DNA from: Actinomycetota bacterium
GTDB lineage: Bacteria; Actinomycetota; Rubrobacteria; Rubrobacterales; Rubrobacteraceae
Direction: 5' to 3'
Length of the DNA stretch: 64,000 bases
NCBI GenBank assembly: GCA_004563715.1
Contig: SIRX01000144.1
Span: 1 to 64,000 of the forward strand
Position numbers and translations under genes: made by a program. Position 1 is the stretch's first letter; each line of letters begins with the position of its first letter. The notes under the pieces are model-generated. The model did not search any database. It saw only the letters and a list, made by a program, of their open reading frames with translations, and had not been told where the DNA came from. Shown here piece after piece: positions 61,971 to 64,000 of this stretch.

Positions 61971-62791
61971 TGCGGCGGGAAGAGGCGCTCTTGCGGCTGC
62001 GGGAGCAGGTGGAGAGCGGGAGGCCGATCATCGGAGCGGGGGCCGGGACCGGGCTCTCGGCCAAGTGCGCCGAGGCGGGTGGAGTTGACCTGATCATCAT
62101 CTACAACTCCGGCCGCTACCGGATGGCCGGGCGCGGCTCGCTCGCCGGCCTGCTCCCCTACGGCGACGCCAACGAAATAGTCGTGGACATGGCCCGCGAG
62201 GTCCTCCCGATAGTAAAGGACACGCCCGTGCTCGCCGGCGTCTGCGGCACCGACCCCTTCCGCCTGATGCCGGTCTTCCTCGAGCAGCTCAAGGAGATAG
62301 GTTTCTCCGGGGTGCAGAACTTCCCGACCGTGGGCCTCTTCGACGGCAACTTCCGCCAGAACCTGGAAGAGACCGGCATGGGCTTCGAGTTGGAGGTGGA
62401 GATGATCCGGCTCGCCCGCGAGCTGGACCTGCTCACCGCCCCCTACGTCTTCAATGAGGAGGAGGCCCGCGCGATGGCCGGAGCCGGGGCCGACGTGCTG
62501 GTGCCCCACATGGGCCTCACCACCAGCGGGACCATCGGGGCGCAGACCGCCCTCACGCTGGAGGAGTCCGTCGAACGGGTGCAGACGATGCACGACGCGG
62601 CCAAAGAGGTCAACGAAGACGTGCTCGTGCTCTGCCACGGCGGTCCCATAGCCGAGCCAGACGATGCCCAGTACGTGCTGGAGAACACTACCGGCGTCGT
62701 CGGTTTCTTCGGGGCGTCGAGCATGGAGCGGCTGCCGACCGAGACGGCGATGACCGAGAACATGAAGCGGTTCAAGAGCATCGGCTCCTAG
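61970..62791 (+). CDS. Phosphoenolpyruvate hydrolase-like TIM-barrel protein (PF09370 type)
   Basis: A TIM-barrel protein of 273 residues. It opens with [20 protein letters not shown] and continues with [20 protein letters not shown] near residue 40-60 and [20 protein letters not shown] near 90-110. Further blocks are [40 protein letters not shown] and [17 protein letters not shown]. It matches the family called PEP hydrolase or IGPS-like that forms the C-terminal half of tomato Tm-1. The start ATG overlaps the previous stop (TGATG). Activity of the bacterial protein is unproven. Confidence 0.85.
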   Translation: MRREEALLRLREQVESGRPIIGAGAGTGLSAKCAEAGGVDLIIIYNSGRYRMAGRGSLAGLLPYGDANEIVVDMAREVLPIVKDTPVLAGVCGTDPFRLMPVFLEQLKEIGFSGVQNFPTVGLFDGNFRQNLEETGMGFELEVEMIRLARELDLLTAPYVFNEEEARAMAGAGADVLVPHMGLTTSGTIGAQTALTLEESVERVQTMHDAAKEVNEDVLVLCHGGPIAEPDDAQYVLENTTGVVGFFGASSMERLPTETAMTENMKRFKSIGS

Positions 62792-62925
62792 ACCCCCCAA
62801 CGTCACACGAACACCGCCTTCAGAGAGCAGCCGGGTTGGAACCGCGCGTAAGGAGCTGCCTCCCGCCACCGCTATCCGGCGGGGTAAAATGGGTGTGGCG
62901 CAACCCTTCGGGAAAGGGGAATGAC

Positions 62926-64000
62926 ATGCCCATCTTCGAGAAGCTGGACGAGTACCGCTACGAGCAGCTCGTGTTCTGTCACGACAAGGCCACGGGGCTG
63001 CGCGCGATAGTAGCCATCCACGACACGACGCTGGGGCCGGCTTTGGGCGGCTGCCGGATGTACCCCTACGCCACCGAGGAGGAGGCGATAGTGGACGTGC
63101 TGCGGCTGGCGCGCGGAATGACCTACAAGGCCGCCGCCAGCGGCCTCAACCTCGGGGGCGGCAAGTCGGTGATCATCGGGGACCCGGAGCGGGACAAGTC
63201 CGAGGAGCTGTTCCGGTCTTTCGGCCGCTACCTGGAGACGCTCGGGGGCCGCTACATCGTGGCCGAGGACGTGGGCACCTCGACGGAGGACATGGAGAAC
63301 ATCCGCATCGAGACCTCCAACGTCGTCGGGGTGGACGTTACCCACGGCGGCTCGGGCGACCCGTCGCCGTTCACCGCCCTGGGCGTGTTGCAGGGGATGC
63401 GGGCCTGCGTCGAGGAGGTCTTCGGGACGCCCTCGCTGGAGGGGCTCACGGTGGCGGTGCAGGGGCTCGGGCACGTGGGGAGCAACCTCTGCAAGCTGCT
63501 GGACGAGGATGGGGCGAACCTGATCGTGACCGACATCAACCGGGAGGCCGTTGAGCGCGCGGTCGCCGCCTTCGGGGCCAAGTCGGTGGCGCCGGAGGAG
63601 ATCCTGGCCGTCCCCTGCGACGTGTTCGCCCCGTGCGCTTTAGGCGCGGTGGTCAACGACGAGACCCTGCCCGGCTTCCGGTGCGCCATCATAGCGGGCA
63701 GCGCCAACAACATCCTGCACGAGCCGCGCCACGGGGAGGCGCTCGTCGAACGGGGCATCCTGTATGCCCCGGACTACGTCATAAACGCCGGCGGCCTAAT
63801 AAACGTCGCGGATGAGTTAGAAGGCTACAACGAGCAGCGGGCCACCAAGCGTGTCCTGCGCATCTACGAGTCGGTAAAGAGGATCCTCGCCATCGCCAAG
63901 CGCGACGGCGTGCCGCCGGGCGTCGCCGCCGACACCTCCGCTTTGGAGCGCATCGCCGCCATAAAGTCCATCGAACGCCTCCACACCGGCCATCCCTACG
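62926..64000 (+). CDS. Leucine dehydrogenase-type Glu/Leu/Phe/Val dehydrogenase (3' partial)
   Basis: Oxidative deamination of branched-chain or related amino acids with NAD. 358 codons are visible and the gene continues past the window end. The catalytic domain shows [20 protein letters not shown] and [20 protein letters not shown] (catalytic Lys) with the IIGDP tail. The Rossmann domain has [37 protein letters not shown] and [15 protein letters not shown] follow. Leucine dehydrogenase is the closest pattern, but valine or phenylalanine enzymes are possible. The ATG follows GGAAAGGGG. Confidence 0.9.
   Translation, partial: MPIFEKLDEYRYEQLVFCHDKATGLRAIVAIHDTTLGPALGGCRMYPYATEEEAIVDVLRLARGMTYKAAASGLNLGGGKSVIIGDPERDKSEELFRSFGRYLETLGGRYIVAEDVGTSTEDMENIRIETSNVVGVDVTHGGSGDPSPFTALGVLQGMRACVEEVFGTPSLEGLTVAVQGLGHVGSNLCKLLDEDGANLIVTDINREAVERAVAAFGAKSVAPEEILAVPCDVFAPCALGAVVNDETLPGFRCAIIAGSANNILHEPRHGEALVERGILYAPDYVINAGGLINVADELEGYNEQRATKRVLRIYESVKRILAIAKRDGVPPGVAADTSALERIAAIKSIERLHTGHPY

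Overview
The window looks like a chromosomal segment of a high-GC actinobacterium close to Rubrobacter. I infer this from the very high GC content, the Tat-exported ferritin-like proteins, a GH63 mannosylglycerate/glucosylglycerate hydrolase, a cyclic 2,3-diphosphoglycerate synthetase, a UvsE repair nuclease, and the conserved rho-rpmE-prfA-prmC-tsaC-glyA-upp-atp-murA order. No rRNA, tRNA, CRISPR array or intact mobile element was seen. Most of the first 31 kb is on the minus strand.

Region 1 (1-31.4 kb, minus strand) is core housekeeping. It holds complex I genes nuoA-B-C-D-H-I (nuoEFG is missing between D and H), an M20 peptidase and murA. The complete F1Fo ATP synthase operon follows, with two small assembly proteins ahead of atpB and a strong, apparently leaderless promoter. 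Then come a dCMP deaminase, upp, glyA, tsaC, prmC, prfA, a DUF1385 membrane protein, rpmE2 and rho. A divergent glpX, a cyclic diphosphoglycerate synthetase with an adjacent metallophosphoesterase, argS, a DUF3006 protein, rlmH, an MBL hydrolase, a class E sortase and two Tat-exported ferritin-like proteins complete the region.

Region 2 (31.4-41.6 kb, mostly plus strand) has a stress and compatible-solute flavour. It contains an ECF sigma/anti-sigma pair, a dodecin, a BASS-family transporter, the GH63 hydrolase, UvsE, a CoA-binding protein, a gamma-glutamylcyclotransferase-like protein, citrate synthase, a BCCT glycine-betaine-type transporter and an Hsp20 chaperone.

Region 3 (41.6-59 kb, minus strand) is an accessory catabolic island. 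A GntR/FCD regulator precedes a tight run of genes: ureidoglycolate-lyase-like protein, three-subunit molybdenum hydroxylase, FAD-linked 2-hydroxyacid oxidase, a decayed flavin oxidoreductase, a muconolactone-isomerase-like protein, a CaiB-type CoA transferase, an HMG-CoA-lyase-type lyase, HyuA/HyuB and an N-carbamoylsarcosine-amidase-like hydrolase. A sodium symporter and an orphan solute-binding protein lie beyond it. Near-identical promoters (TTGACACAA boxes) followed by TTGTATACAA palindromes precede both the regulator and the first catabolic gene. This is the best candidate for an undescribed system: regulated degradation of an N-heterocycle or ureide ending in CoA activation and C-C cleavage.

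Region 4 (59-64 kb, plus strand) has a haloacid-dehalogenase-like HAD, a decayed serine recombinase, a Tm-1-like/TIM-barrel pair laid out like the two halves of plant Tm-1, and a leucine-dehydrogenase-type gene cut by the window end. Four gene remnants (two alpha/beta hydrolases, one flavin oxidoreductase, one recombinase) record past gene loss.
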